Of a stretch of 64,000 nt of DNA, positions 22,701 to 35,705 are shown in pieces (the stretch's first letter is position 1; each line of letters starts with the position of its first letter). The notes beneath the pieces are model-generated. The model saw nothing but the letters and a program-made list of their open reading frames with translations. It ran no database searches and was not told the origin of the DNA. The position numbers and the translations under genes are program-made. Origin of the DNA: Nematostella vectensis. Taxonomy: Eukaryota; Cnidaria; Anthozoa; Actiniaria; Edwardsiidae. Location: NCBI RefSeq assembly GCF_932526225.1, contig NC_064043.1, positions 14,070,085-14,134,084 of the forward strand. The letters are read 5' to 3'.

Positions 22701-25700
22701 AACGAGCGAACGAGTTCAAGCGACATTGATATTTTGCTTGTGCAGAATATTGCAGCTACTAGATAAGGTTCAAAACGATGCTTGTAAAAGTTTTCCTATG
22801 GGGCTACACAACAAGAAAAAAAAAGAAAAAAATACATACCTTATTTTTTTCAATTATACGCTAATAGCTTAAAAACCTCAAACGATTTTCAGGATTTGTT
22901 AGCCTCTTTCAAAGCTGCAATATTTTAGCAACTTGTTCAGCCAAAACTTGAGAAATCAGAAACCCTCTTGAGGTTAAGAGGCTTAAGCAAGAAAAGTTGT
23001 TGGAGTTTCAAGCTAATGACCAAATAACAAATCTGAAAATGTGTTTATCACAAACATTGCTGTTCTAGAAAACTTACACAACATCTGGTTTCTTAGGCGG
23101 TGGCAAAGGTTTCATGCCTCTTGTGGATGGAGAGGGCGGTCTTCCAGGGCGGGGCAAGCTATCTGTGAAGAATTTTTAAATACATTATAAATACACAACT
23201 AAGACAAAGACGCAAATTACTGAAGAGCCATGAACAAGGTATATTATCAGTGGATTTTATGGTAAAACATACTTGAGGATTCAGTCTTAGAGTTATTTTC
23301 GTCTTCTTCAGAATCTGAAATGAGGTTGTACATGCCATTATGAGGTGTAATGTCTTTATTCCATGACATGGGGATAAAACAAATTATCTTTAGTATTTTC
23401 CACCTGATCATCGCAAAACAAATAACGAAATTTTTAAATACTTCATGTAACTATGTGATGGTGTTAATTTTTCTTTTTATAAAAAAAAGGAACTTAAAAA
23501 TAGCATATAACATAAATATCTGTTTTCGTGATTTGGACACATAATTGTTGGTCCAAAAGTGGGTTTAAAGAACGCCAATCACATCGCAATTTTACGATCC
23601 CGTACTATATTGAGGACTCACAGATTTCATTTCCATCAGCTAATTCAAGCAAGTGACTAAGATGATATCAATCAAATATCGGTTTTCTTGCAAAAAAACA
23701 ACAAAAACAATGTATTTTTAATTGGAGACAATAATAAAGTAGTGGTTGATAGACATTATTTCACTGGTGAGAGGTCGCATATTTGTAGCTGGCGCTTAAG
23801 GTATTTAACACTCAGACTTTTGTAGATGCTCATTTGCATAAGCCACTGTCCGGCGTCCTTGATTCCATGCGACGCCATTTTAAGTCATCGTTTCTCACGG
23901 ATGAGATAACTTATCAAGCTTTTTACCTAGCTCAATGATAATAAACCCAAGCCTGTACTTGAGCACAAACTTTGAAACATTTCAAAATTTAACGTGAGCA
24001 ATTTTTCTAGCCGAATTCTTTTAAATTTTTTTCAGAAAACGCACTAAAAATATTGATATGGTGGAAGAGAGCTTCTGAGGAAAAATGAGACCGAACAGTG
24101 CATTTGGGGGTTTGAGTTAGAAGGCCGTTTTACTTAAAGTTTCTAAGCTGATCGCCAAACTTCGTAAACCATTCACATTAACATGATCATTTCTTAGAAA
24201 TCTTGAAGATCGGACGTATTTGGTTCTTTCCTTCACTAAAATTTATCGCATTATTGTTCACATCACACAACAATTTCAATGGTGCATTACGCCTTTCTGG
24301 TGGTTTATATAAAGCTTCTATTTAATATTATAAAATTAATTGTAATTGATGACCTCTTAGTTGGCTCACGGGGGTTTACCTTTGATCTAGCATACGGTTG
24401 ATAACAAAGGCTGTCTGATTTGCAACCATAGCTAAAAATAGGTCTTCTAACTTTTTTTTCAGTAACCTTTTTTAGCACTGCAACATGCACTGCGTGGTTT
24501 AAATTAGTTTTTAAACAAGAGGATTCTCTCGATTTTAACCGCTTTAACCTGACAAATTAGGGACTATGGGTCAAATGACAGTTCGATGACTCTTGTCATA
24601 GAGAACCTATTTTTTTATTAATATCAATCATTGGTCATATGTTTACATTTTGATTCGATTGAATCGCTTTGCTTAAAAGCTGGTAAAACAACTTTCATAA
24701 ATGAAAGCCTACACTATCATATAAATGGCATTTTCCTTCTTCAGGCGGAGTACTGTTTCTAGCTTCAAAGAGGCTTAAGAGGTATCTTTCGCTGATTTTC
24801 TACCCTCTCTCTCGGTGTCTTACCCCCATGTAAAATCTCTAGGACGTGAATAAAATTATATTTTGAGCGTTTTATTGGTTTTCATTTTCTAAATTGTACC
24901 TCATCCTAAAGAGTAATGTTCACGCATAATAACAAAATTTTATTTAGTCCAAATAAACAAAATTTGGGGGGGGGGGAGAAAAGTTTATTGTAACGCAGTT
25001 GCCATGCTGGAATGCACGGTCATGTTCATTTCATTCTTTTGCTATTTACGCACGCTTCTACGGCTAAAAAAAGATTCAATGACAAACTTTTAATTTTATC
25101 CTACTATTTTTTAACGCGTTAGGATCCGGAGCCCATCTTTCCCACACCGAGAGTTTTTTAGTTGGAGATTCATATATTGTACATGATTTTCATAAAACGA
25201 GTCTATGACAAGGTGTACCAAGCAAACATTATTACTGGCTGTTGTTGCATGTCTATGCTATTAAAGGACTTATTGCTCTTAATAAAGGGTGCTACGGGAA
25301 TCAGACCTCCCAGACAAATTCCTGAAGGAATTCTTATCAAACGTCCAATACAAACTTCCCAGCGATTTCTACGCCTTTTCGAGATATTTAGAATATAATT
25401 ACATGCGTGCTTTGCGGCTTGGAGACGGTAAAACCATGCAAGCTCGTAATCGTTTAATAATTTTAAAACCAGGTGGAAATATGTGCTCAGAGTTCACTCA
25501 GATTCAGTTTTAGCTATGCTGTGCGTCTCGGCTTTTAACTTTGCTTATGACTGGATGTACCAAAAATGTGAAATTTAGTGAATTAGAACTTTTCTCATGT
25601 TATTCATTCTCTTCAAAATATCGCCAAAATCTGATTCTTTTAAGACTTCTTAGGAAGTTGATTTGCTAACATGAGAAGAGTTGAACCTTATACTTTATTG

Positions 25701-28700
25701 TCATGATATTTTTTTGTTTAAAAAGTATAACAGGCGAGCATACTATCTAATGTTATAAACTAATAAAAGTCGCATGGAATCGAGGACGCCGGACAGTGGC
25801 TTATGCAAATGAGCATCTGGCTTATGCAAATGAGCAGACTGATATGTGTAATGTATCTGAGCAATGCTACTTGGTGTAGGAATTCTGTAATGTACCTGTT
25901 GAGGATGGGATTGTTTTCCGAACTCGCGGTGCTGGGCAGGGGCGCGGTGGAGGCGCAGGAGCAGGATATGATTTTGCAGACATCGGCTTCTTGTCATCAA
26001 TGATCTCATCAAACTTAGCGTCATTGCTTGTGTCATTACTTATCTTCTTCTTTGGAGGAAGAGAGGGGAGTGGAGGCTTTTCAGTCAGGGAGTTGACAGA
26101 CGATACTGAAGTCACAGAGTTGCTCCGTTTTTCCACATCATTTTTCTCTTTAAGAGGACCAAACACCTGTAGTAAGGACAAAAAACAAACAAAAATAAAA
26201 GCATTTGTGAAGCTAAGAGGCTAACCATTTTTTGTGGACACAAGGAAATCATAGGAACGATAAGAACCCAGATTAAACACCCCTTAAAAAGAAGGCGGGA
26301 ACAAAACTTCACCCCTAGTTGGGACATTAGGTCGGGATCTGCCATGCTCCCCACCCAGGATTTACTCAAACCAATCTGAGGACTACATCAAGGTTGTATC
26401 ACTTATCCTCTTGCGACCGACGACAAGGAAATCTCGAACAGTAGAAACTCCCAATTTTCCCAATAATACAGCAATTGGTGCAACATATTTGCCATAAGGT
26501 TGGTTATTTCAATGGGGAAACTTCACCGTGTATGCCCATGATGACGCGTCAGTTAGTATATTATCTTACCCTATCAAACTCCTTGACAAGGAGCTCAATC
26601 ACCACACTCTGGTACTTCAAGTTCATGATGGCAGCCATTGTCTCTTCGCGGGACTTCATGAGAGTTGGTCCAAAGACCACGCCCAAATTGCTGGCTGCCA
26701 TGAGGTTTTTATTGGAGTTAGCAGCAACACTTGAAACAAACAGAAAGAATATGAAGGTAATCAATATAGAAGAAGAATCGAATTTCTTGTATATACAGTA
26801 ACTTCACAAGCGTTTAAAGAATGTTTAGCATTGCAGTTTTAGCATTAAATCCCGCCCCCTCCCCCCCCCCCCCAAACCCAAGCCTTTTTCTTTACAGTGC
26901 TTCATGCCACTATTAGCACCTTGTCTAACTAGGGACATAACAAAGTATTCAAGACTTTAAAGCTTAAACGTTAAAAATTAAAAATCACTGGCAAAATAAC
27001 TGGAGATGGCTGTCACAACAAGTTAAATTCCCTCGAATGTGTGATGAACATACTTCTTGAGATGTTCCATAATCATAACAATCAGCTTCTTGTTCTCCTC
27101 TGGCAAGAGCTGAACTAGCTTGGACAGTGACGCTACTCTTTTTTCATATGTATCTTGTTCTTAAAAAGAAAAACTTGTGTTAACATTAAAGAACATCAAG
27201 TTAAACCACCATTCCACAGAGACAAACTCATGTGACTATATATTTTTTTGGCAATAGACCATTTTGCATTCAAATGCAAAGTAACAATTGGAAACAGTCG
27301 CTAGGAAAATTATTGCAGGTGCTTCAATTGTGGGTTATCAAATACAAAATCACAGTATTTAGTTATTGTAAGGCAAAATTAGAAATTGCAAAAATAGTAA
27401 TAGTGTCAACTTTCAGTGGGCCCCTCATTTGCCTCAGGTAATTTTGGACATATTATTTTTGGCAAGAAACTGTTTTTGATTTTCATATTGTATGTAAGTA
27501 CTTACTGACAGCATCAAGAAAGTCCTCATGGTATTCATAGGTGAAAAGAGGTGGATCCATGTTCCTACAAATCAAAACATGTCAGACGCATCCATCAAGT
27601 GCAATATCACCCCCTGGCTCAAGGACACAGGCTCCCTGTATGTAAATATTTAGCCTGCGTATGATGCCCTTAGAAGGGATAAGAACGCAGTGTTTAGAAT
27701 ACAAATGGGAAAAGAAGAGGGAACTTTTGCATGCAATTTTGAGCAGTTTAGTTAACAAGTAACATAACCTCGACATCAAGTCAGGAGTTCTTATTATACA
27801 GTTCTCTAAAGTTGCACAAGGTAATTCTGAATTACCAGAAACAGTTCCTGCTATATCTTCTTATGCTTCTGACATTAGACACGATTGACAGACCAGGCAT
27901 GCAGAAAGCTTTTTGGCCAATGATAATATAGATAAATATGGGGTTTAAACACTCTCTGTGAGTGTGTCTGCACAAAATATTAGTTTGGCTGCAAGCACTT
28001 TCATCCTTAATCCCAAAGATTGCCAAAAGAATGGGCAGTGCTTATTGAACACACATTCAAAAAGTACAAACTAAGCAAAACCACACGATAAGACTTATTT
28101 TCTTTGCAAAGACTTTTGTTACTGATACAGATAGTACATTGCCCCTGCTCAACCTATTAGAGGTTCTTACAGTAAACCATGTCTAAATTCCAAGCACTGA
28201 AATTCATTCACCTCTGGCATAAGGGACTTCTGCTTTATTCCTTCTCTAATTATTTTAATTATGCAAGCGAAATCCATGGTTACAATACAAGATATGCCTC
28301 TAAGAAAAATTTATACAGTAAACATACAGTACCAAGGAATGCTACAATCTTTAGATATATACTGTAACAGCACCAGTGTGGCCAGCACAAAGTTAATAGA
28401 AGAGTTATTTATTTATGTAGAGTGTATACTCCAGCTTACCGCAAATGCTGCTTAAGAGCGCTGGTAATAGTTTTAACTTCATATTCACTGTCATCAGACT
28501 CCAACTCAATTTGGGAAATTTTCTTTTTCTCAACACACTGGAATAACAAGTTCTGGACCTTTGAGCCAACACCAACTATTCGATATAAGCCTTGGTCTGT
28601 CAGCCCTGGAATCAATAAAATCAAGATATACAGTAAATTAATTATATTTGGGAAGCTCCTTTTACATTTCTTTCATAAACAATTTTTTGGGGGGGCTAAT

Positions 28701-31700
28701 CACTCTCCTTTGCAGCTTAATGCAGGATACTAAACGATAAAGCATACAATAGATTTACAAAATAATCGAGTAGAAGAAACTGCCTGATCACTCATGTCCG
28801 ACCACAAACACAGCTTAGGGTGAAAACTGTGTAATCTTTTTTTTGTAGGGTGGAAACAAGACAGAGAAACTTTCTCTTGCATATCAATGATGCAATTTTT
28901 GGATGCATCAAACTAAAATCTAAGTATTACATACCTCTTTTCTCAACAGCACGTATTGATTTCCTTATAAAGAGCAATCCAAGTTCTGCTGCCTCCGCTG
29001 TTAAGAAATAGCTTACATAAGCACCCACAATACTTTAATAAAAGCAAGATAGGACTGTGAGAAAGTGCCTTGATAAAGTTCTTATGTAATTGATTGACCA
29101 TATCTGTTTGCTTACCATCAGCTGCAGTTGGTAGTTGATTGGAGTCCAGGTAAATCTAGATAAAGAACAGCAAATGAATTAAAGGACTGAAGGAAAAACT
29201 GAAGTAATAAATACTAAATTTATCTTTTTTTGTCAATTACATGATCAATCAAGAATGTGAATGTCTATTACTATAGGTGTCAATCACAAGTCAATCAGAA
29301 CAAAAATGTAGTGACTGACATGCGATGACCTGTTGGCTTGTACACAATATAAGCTAACAAAACAGAAGAAAAAATGGGAGATACAAGCTAAAAAACAATA
29401 CACACCTTGGAAATCATTTTACCATTTTAAATCACTAGTGAATTACAGTAATCATTATTTGAATTAGAATGTCTAAAATCTCAGCAGGGTGTCATTATAA
29501 TCATATTTTCAGCAGAATCCCTCATCAAAGCAAACAGAACAGTTCTAATTTAGGGTGTCCATGCACTGAAATAAAAAAGAGGATTGACATCTACTGGGGA
29601 AGGTAGAAAGTAGAAAGTTTTTAGTTACCACTGTACTCATGTGGTTGAAAATGAGTGTACTGTACATAAGCATACCGGCTCTTTGCCATCCATAGCTTCC
29701 ATCCATAACTTCCTGTCTTCTTCATTCAAGGCTTGCAACGTGATGGAGCCAGGTCTGCAAAAAAGGCGAGCAACTATTATTTGGTAACCAGGGGCATGTT
29801 AAGGGGTGTGTGTTATGCTTGTAACAGATCCAATGGGTACTTAGGTCAATAACAATACTCCATGTTGAATTGTATTTGTCACGTCGGCAAAGTCAAGCAG
29901 GCAAATCAGATATCCACCCAATCCACCCCTCTGTATCCGCCCTTGGTAACCAAGGATTGTGGATTCTTAATTATAATTGTTAGCCCATGCCTTTCCCCTC
30001 TCCTGTCACCACTGGTATCACGCCAACATTTAAAACAAGCAGAATTTTGTTGTTTATCACTCACCTATCTAAAGCTTGAATATCGAAGCAAAATCTTCTA
30101 TCTATAGTCTCTGTCATCCTCCTTTAAAAAATAAAGTTAAGGTCTTAAAGTCTGTTACCAAAAATGGCATCACATAAATTAAAAAAGGATATTAAAGTGG
30201 AGCAAAATATTGAGATGTAAACAAACCTGGTGCAATGAGTAATAACCATAGTATCTGTACAAGCATTCTGCAATAAAAATCAATGAAATCACTCTTATTG
30301 TCTATATCACACAACTCACACTGCCCAAAAAGTGGTACCAAGATCGACTTCAATTACCATTTTGCCTTGCGTCTGCACATAGGGGATCATCGTCAGGATC
30401 TTGTTTTCTTTTGTGTAAAGGCAGTAGTGTTTAGACCAAGTATAACCCAAGCCACCTGAAAAGACACAAATATCATCATTAGTTCCAACATGCCCCCCTT
30501 ACCATGACCGAACTTTTGCTTTAAATTGAAGGATACAATCTTCCATGGTATCATACTGCATTTTTTTATTTCAAAGATAATTATTCTGGTAAAACATCAT
30601 GCTTGAAGATCCAGCATACTTTACTTTTCCTCCCAAAGGTCATCCCATGAAAAAGTTTCCTAGTAAGACAAACTCTGGGGGCGAGACAGGTCACAAACGT
30701 AAGCCAATTTAAAATTGACAGTCAATGAAATCTAAATTATTTGGACCGAATCAAATACAGTATCATTCTTCGAGATACCAAAATGGAACTTCAGAAATAT
30801 GTTCCTTTAAGGTCAATGCACACTAAATCATTGTCTTGTTTTTAATTGGTTTGAAGTTTTTGGGAAGGGATGCTGTCGTAGACAAAATGTGGGAAATTTA
30901 GCCTTTGTTTACGTTATTTTCATGCTGCAGCCCGAAGTTTACTCAAGAAAGGAATTCGTCTCAATAGAGATCTGATCTCCAAGCTCTTGGAGCTTCTTCG
31001 CTTGCAGTTGGACCAGCAGCGTAGCAAGAATTTGTAACAGGAGGGGGCCCAAAAGGGACTTTCAAGGCATTTTCTCCATGTATTTTAGGCTGCTAAAAGG
31101 GGGGCCCTGGCCTCCTCGGCCACCCCCTGGCCACGCCCCTGTGGACGATCGACTTCAGCGGGCTTCTTATAACCTCTTCAGCGGTTCTTTCATGCGGATG
31201 ACCGCTGGGAGTGCCCACAAAGTAAGCAGGAAAAACCATTATTCCAACAAACATTCCACTTAAGAGTAAACAAGAAAACATGCAGTATACTTGGCAACTG
31301 TTCCAAAATGCTAAGCAGTCCTACGGTACTCACATTACAGTACTTGAATAAAAAGATCTGCCTTAGAAGGGCCATAATCAGTTCCATGGAAGTGGTGATC
31401 ACAATTATAAGTTTATTATAGAAACCATTATTTACAAACACGGATTGATACATTCTCACCTCACAGCTATTGATAGGCTCCCAGTCCTCAGATTCGTTCT
31501 ACCCCAAACTAGAAGGCTACTCTATTGTACGTGTATGAGAGGTTTCGTATGAGATTACCTTTGCGCTTCTCCTGGACATATAAATACCCCTGGCGTGTGT
31601 GTGCACCTTGGTACTGTAACTCCCCACTTTGTGCTTTCTTGAAAATACAAAATTAAGATTTTTTAACCCCCTAAATAATATAAAGTCTTATACTAAATCG

Positions 31701-34700
31701 AAATATAAGGTACAGTACAGTAAACACTTTCATAGCACTAGGTTTTACAATGACACAGCATACAATCATGTATAGCGATTCTGCATTATAACTTAACAAC
31801 CCTGTGAATGGAAATACAATTCTTCGGGGAGAAAAAGAACCTCTATCAGAATCGACAAAAGATAACAAATCAAAAAATGAGTATTGTTAATATCAATTTG
31901 AATCTTCAAACTTTCTTTAGTTTACACTTAATGACATACACTATAATGCTATTAACAATACAGTAGAAATAAATTGAAAATGATATGCTCACTTGCTGAA
32001 CTTTGTTCATCAAACTTTCAGCCTGTTCTTTAGTTGCACTAAATCTGTCTCTAGTCTGAAAGGAAAAACAAGAATATTACACACAGGCACAATAAGCAGT
32101 GGACAACAGGATATGGAGACAATAAGTCACAGTCATGAAATACTGTGTAGGCCTCCATTTTTGTCAGGAAAATTTCTGCATTCTTGAGTACTCAATTGCT
32201 TACCAAAAAGTTATTATTTGAACTTGTTACTCAATGATAGTAAAAACTTGAGAATGGTGCATTGTATTTTCTGAAACTTGTAGTAACCAAATTAATACTC
32301 ACATTTTGTAATCGAAGTTGAAGATCTGTCATGTATTCCATGTAATCCTTGAATGCTTCATGGCCTATAGAAAGACAGCAAGCACTCAATACAGAAGGCC
32401 TAAAAGTTAGCAAATCCAACAGAAAGGCACTTTTATTACTTACCAGAATGAAAAAATGTCATTTGTACATACATGAATGATAAGAGCTGAAAAAGATGAA
32501 AATAAATCTCAGACCTACATACTAATGATAAGAGTAATTCAAGGGTGTATCATGGACAATATTTAGTAGGGGCGTTGCCCTGGGGGCCTTAATACTGTAG
32601 GAGTTCTGGAATTAGCCTGCTTGCAGGCGTTACTCGGTGTTATCATCGGGCGCCATCTTGTATTTTGAGCCCGTGGTTCCTGGGGGTGAGCACAAAAACG
32701 TCCTTCTTTCTTTAGCAAGGTGGGACATCAGTTTTTAAATTTTCCAAGCCAGTTGGTTTAGTTATCTAATTAGTTGTTTGTTAGTCAATTATCTAATAAG
32801 GCATTAATTTGAGATGTACTTACAGTTTCTACAAACTGAAATTTCTTTGTCTCATTAACTTCTTGTAATTTGAAGACATAGTCAAGTGCTGTCTGATGGA
32901 AGACCCTGCGCTCCATTTGTAACTGTGCATCTGCCTGATATGACAAGAGGAAAAAGGGTAAAATTCTGGTGCAGAAGAAAAAGAATGTAAAGGCGTGGTG
33001 CAGTATTGCGTTTGTGGTGCTAGGATGACTTGGTGCTAATACTGTGTTCACTCAGTAAAGGTGAGATTCCTCATTAAAAAAAACACTGTACAAATAAGAG
33101 AGTTTACCTCTTGTAATTGAACTTCCTTCTTCTTGGATGACATATTCAAGTAGTTCTGAACAGCAATGCAGAACTTCTCAGTTTGTTTGTCAAATTTCTT
33201 CTTCTCCTCCTGTGAAATTCACAATAAAATGGAAAGTGTTCAACAAATGTCTTGTGTCTCTCCTATGAAAACGTCAAGACAATAAATGAGAATTCATCAT
33301 GGAAACAGTTTGATCTTACAGTATGATAAAATATCTATTAATGGCCCCTACCTTTGCCCCACCAATCTGTTCCTTGCGGAATTGCTCTAGTGGCTGAATA
33401 AGCTGGAAATTTGCATGGTTGATCTGTAGAAAAACAAACAAATAAGTTCTCTCAATTTTGCATGATTTGCAAAATAACAACTTTGGGGTTGTTGGGTTTG
33501 TTGCAAGATAAAAAGTACAGGGTGTCATAAATTTTCACTCTTTTTGTGTTGTTATTAATTTTGCTAAAAAAAAAAACCTTACCATTCTGTCACGCTCATC
33601 TTCAACTGTGTCAATAACCTGGGCAAATTCCTTGAGGGCAGCAGCTAAAACAAAGAATCTCACCACGATCAGAGCTTGAAGGGATCACCCGTCACATCCA
33701 TAATGTTCTGTTTTGCCTGCTGACTTTGTGACAACAAAATACAAAACTCTGTACTAAGCAAAACCAATCTACTTCAACAGGGGCCTCTACTTACAGTTAC
33801 CTTTTAACTGGTTTTGGTTTGCTCTCATCAAAACAATTGTATGTGATTCTGTTAACCAAAACGTCTACTGCACTTTAAAATGCACTGTCCATTAAACAAG
33901 GCAATGTGCATACCCCAAGTCACTACTGTATGTTCCTTAGTTATGAGACTCCTCTTAATTAAACAAATATATATCTAGCCTACCTATAAGGATTTCATCA
34001 TCAGTCTCAACTTCACCAATGCACTCAAACCGGAAATTGTCCAAGACTTGTGCAAAGCTTCGTTTGGCTTTAGACAGATCTGAAGGAAAGAAACACATAT
34101 TATAGTGTCCATCTGAGGGCAAGGATCAGGAACATCAGAAATGTAGGGGGGGATGGATAGTAAAATATAGGGGCCAAAAACTACTTGTACCTTCAAGAAA
34201 TGCAGTAAATACCAAGTCTGCCTTAAAACCCTCCTGATTTCATTGTGATTCTCACAATTTGGCTCAAACTAAGATGCTTGAAGCAATCACAACTGGGAAA
34301 AAACTTGATAATCTTTTTTATGTTTTCTTTATTTGATTCACGCTGTAAATTAAACATTTTTTAATTGTGCTTACATATTTACTGTGGAAAACAATGCAGG
34401 AATTTTAAATGACCGTCTTCGTTTTAAAGGGGGGGGGGGCATCATTTTTAGTAGAGAGGTATGAGGAAACCAGACTTCCCAACAAAAAAATGTATCACAT
34501 AATACAAATTTCAATTATTGCATTTTACCACTGTCTGCTTATGTATGGAGTATCAGGTTTACTAAAATGAATCTCTGGATAATGTTAATAAATGTTTAAA
34601 ACTTTTTGACAATAGGGACACCATTTTAGAAGTTCATTCAACTGAAAAAATCAGACGATACACAAATCTAGCCACAACCAGGAAGTGGCAGAAAAAACGA

Positions 34701-35522
34701 GTTTCGCGTGTAATGGGTTTATTTTTTGTGTGGGTTTGATGGAATTCGGTCATATCCGGATGTAATAGAGCTCTTACCGTATAAAATCTCCATGTGGAAG
34801 AAAATCAAAACAAGATTACGATTGAAAGTACGAAGCTGGGAACAGGGTATTTCGAACGCGAAAAGCGTTTCTTAGTCATAATGTCGCAATTTGTTGATAA
34901 TAATAACTTTGCAGATAATACAAAATAAGCTACATGTAACAAACTGTATGAACTTGTTCATTCAAAAAATTATATGATACATTTTAAATACCGAATGGGA
35001 ATTCGCAAGATTAGGGCCGTTCTCCAAACATCAGATATTGAAATGTCAACATTCAGCAGACTTGATATGACTGTATGCCAGGATCGATCAAAGACAGAGC
35101 TTAGTCACAAACTTTCATGACTTCATAAAGTATAGCGCTTTCATTTTCAAGGTTGCTGAGATCGCACCAAAGATAGAATAAACTGACCTCAGAATGGCAC
35201 GCGACCTTATAGGACGGCTTTTATTAACAGTCTGACTTGAATCTCATTGCGAAAGACTAGAACAAACACAACAAGCGTTTGACGATCTGTGATCTCTTAT
35301 ATGAGCGTGTAATTCTTGATATTCTAAACAAGTCTTCCAGGTTAATGTGTAAACTATGCATTACTCACTCTCAGTAGCTTTCATCAAAGCTTTGCATTCC
35401 TTAATCAACCCTTTGATTGCTTCGTTCGTTCGCTCGAGTTCCCGCTCATGTTCGTGGACGTTTTCACGGAAATACGGGCTGTCCAGCAAACAATCGGCAA
35501 ATTCTAGCGGCTTGAGCCCCAT
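19157..35522 (-). CDS. ARHGAP26: GRAF-family RhoGAP (ARHGAP26/10/42-like), complete
   Basis: Rho GTPase-activating protein that binds curved membranes through its BAR domain, inactivates Rho/Cdc42-type GTPases through RhoGAP, and recruits partners through SH3. Twenty-six coding exons join in frame from the ATG at 35520-35522 to the TGA at 19157-19159, giving 804 residues, the family's usual length. Domains in order: BAR ~15-255, PH ~265-373, RhoGAP ~385-571, Ser/Pro-rich linker 572-748, SH3 749-804. The start [18 protein letters not shown] and the end [13 protein letters not shown]...NYVEFL match GRAF proteins. Cnidarians probably have one co-orthologue of the vertebrate trio, so the symbol is approximate. 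Exon coordinates are in the domain entries. The family assignment comes from recalled family sequence. Confidence 0.94.
20103..20207. repeat. Two-copy tandem duplication, ~55 bp
   Basis: AAAAGGCAAACATACC followed by CTAATTTTACCACGCCT occurs at about 20103-20151 and again at about 20158-20207. Lies in the last long GRAF intron region. Confidence 0.7.
20410..26166 (-). CDS. ARHGAP26: GRAF exons 21-24: Ser/Pro-rich linker
   Basis: Exons 25896-26166, 23273-23314, 23078-23162, 20410-20541. They code residues ~572-748. The linker is low complexity: a serine stretch ([10 protein letters not shown]), an acidic stretch (SEEDENNS) and several PxxP motifs ([22 protein letters not shown]) that could bind SH3 domains. 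Sequence conservation with vertebrates is weak, as expected for this region. Exon assignment rests on GT-AG borders and uninterrupted phase. Confidence 0.85.
20918..21110 (+). mobile_element. Partial copy of the CACGTGACTTTTTGG element
   Basis: AATCATGTGACTTTTTGG, GGCTTTTGGCGCCAAATTAC and ATTTAAAGATTCTAATTTTT match, in the same order, the element at 40690-40932. The right terminus is missing or diverged. It is in the GRAF intron between exons 23 and 24. Confidence 0.55.
22551..23002. mobile_element. Foldback element with ~125-bp imperfect arms
   Basis: The left arm (22551-22671) and the right arm (22876-23002) are reverse complements at roughly three quarters of positions by eye. They share ACCTCAAGAGGG, TCTGATTTCTC and ATCGTTTGA. 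No coding capacity. It lies inside the GRAF intron between exons 23 and 24, its right end about 75 bp from exon 23. Confidence 0.6.
23824..25818. mobile_element. ~2-kb element with 50-bp terminal inverted repeats
   Basis: The left end 23824-23873 and the right end 25769-25818 are inverted copies differing at one position. The terminus reads AGATGCTCATTTGCATAAGC, and GTCCGGCGTCC is in the arm. The interior has no long frame or recognisable transposase, so it is a non-autonomous or decayed DNA transposon, or two insertions of one short repeat. The right terminus is followed by a partial second copy of GGCTTATGCAAATGAGCA. No clear target-site duplication. It occupies the GRAF intron between exons 21 and 22, ending 77 bp from exon 21. 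Confidence 0.6.
26570..29155 (-). CDS. ARHGAP26: GRAF exons 15-20: RhoGAP domain
   Basis: Exons 29116-29155, 28935-28997, 28440-28605, 27506-27564, 27054-27159, 26570-26729. They code residues ~374-571. The motif [12 protein letters not shown] supplies the catalytic arginine finger, Arg416 by my count. [17 protein letters not shown] and [17 protein letters not shown] are the conserved RhoGAP core helices with the Asn that stabilises the finger. All catalytic landmarks are intact, so an active GAP is expected. Confidence 0.94.
29676..31637 (-). CDS. ARHGAP26: GRAF exons 10-14: PH domain
   Basis: Exons 31559-31637, 30358-30455, 30227-30267, 30065-30121, 29676-29754. They code residues ~256-373. 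[10 protein letters not shown] opens the PH fold, [16 protein letters not shown] covers strands 2-3, [19 protein letters not shown] is typical of GRAF PH domains, and [18 protein letters not shown] is the C-terminal helix with its invariant Trp. Phosphoinositide binding is inferred from the family. Confidence 0.92.
31014..31141. mobile_element. Short GC-rich dispersed repeat (MITE-like)
   Basis: Begins CAGCAGCGTAGCAAGAATTT and ends GGCCACGCCCCTG. The reverse complement of the end, CAGGGGCGTGGCCA, is loosely inverted to the beginning. The central part contains runs of GGGGGCCC. Much GC-richer than the surrounding GRAF intron. Confidence 0.4.
31993..35522 (-). CDS. ARHGAP26: GRAF exons 1-9: BAR domain
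   Basis: Exons 35369-35522, 33984-34079, 33583-33644, 33352-33423, 33108-33209, 32824-32934, 32444-32486, 32303-32364, 31993-32055. They code residues 1-255. Diagnostic stretches are [30 protein letters not shown] and [20 protein letters not shown]. The latter corresponds to the vertebrate LEYVFKVQEVQERKMFEFVE segment of the BAR helix bundle. The domain is expected to dimerise into a curved helical bundle on tubular membranes. Exon 1 ends one base into a codon and is followed by a 1.3-kb first intron. Confidence 0.93.
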
Positions 35523-35662
35523 TCTAATGTCCAGAGGCTTGATCAGCCTTTATATTGCCAGCTCAACTTGCACAATCCAGCTTTTAAATGCATCCACAGT
35601 GATAGAAATATGGACGATGGAGAAGGGATGACGGCGGTACATGGGAAAGTTTTGATTTGAAG

Positions 35663-35705
35663 TGCGCATGCGTTAGAGATGTGACGCCACAGCGACCCCG
35701 CCCCT
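35663..35705. promoter_or_regulatory. GC-rich promoter motifs upstream of GRAF
   Basis: Within 45 bp lie TGCGCATGCG (a palindromic NRF1-type site), TGACGCCA (CRE-like) and GACCCCGCCCC (GC-box). They are about 140-180 bp upstream of the GRAF start codon, a typical position for a TATA-less housekeeping promoter. The motifs are seen; their binding factors are inferred. Confidence 0.4.
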
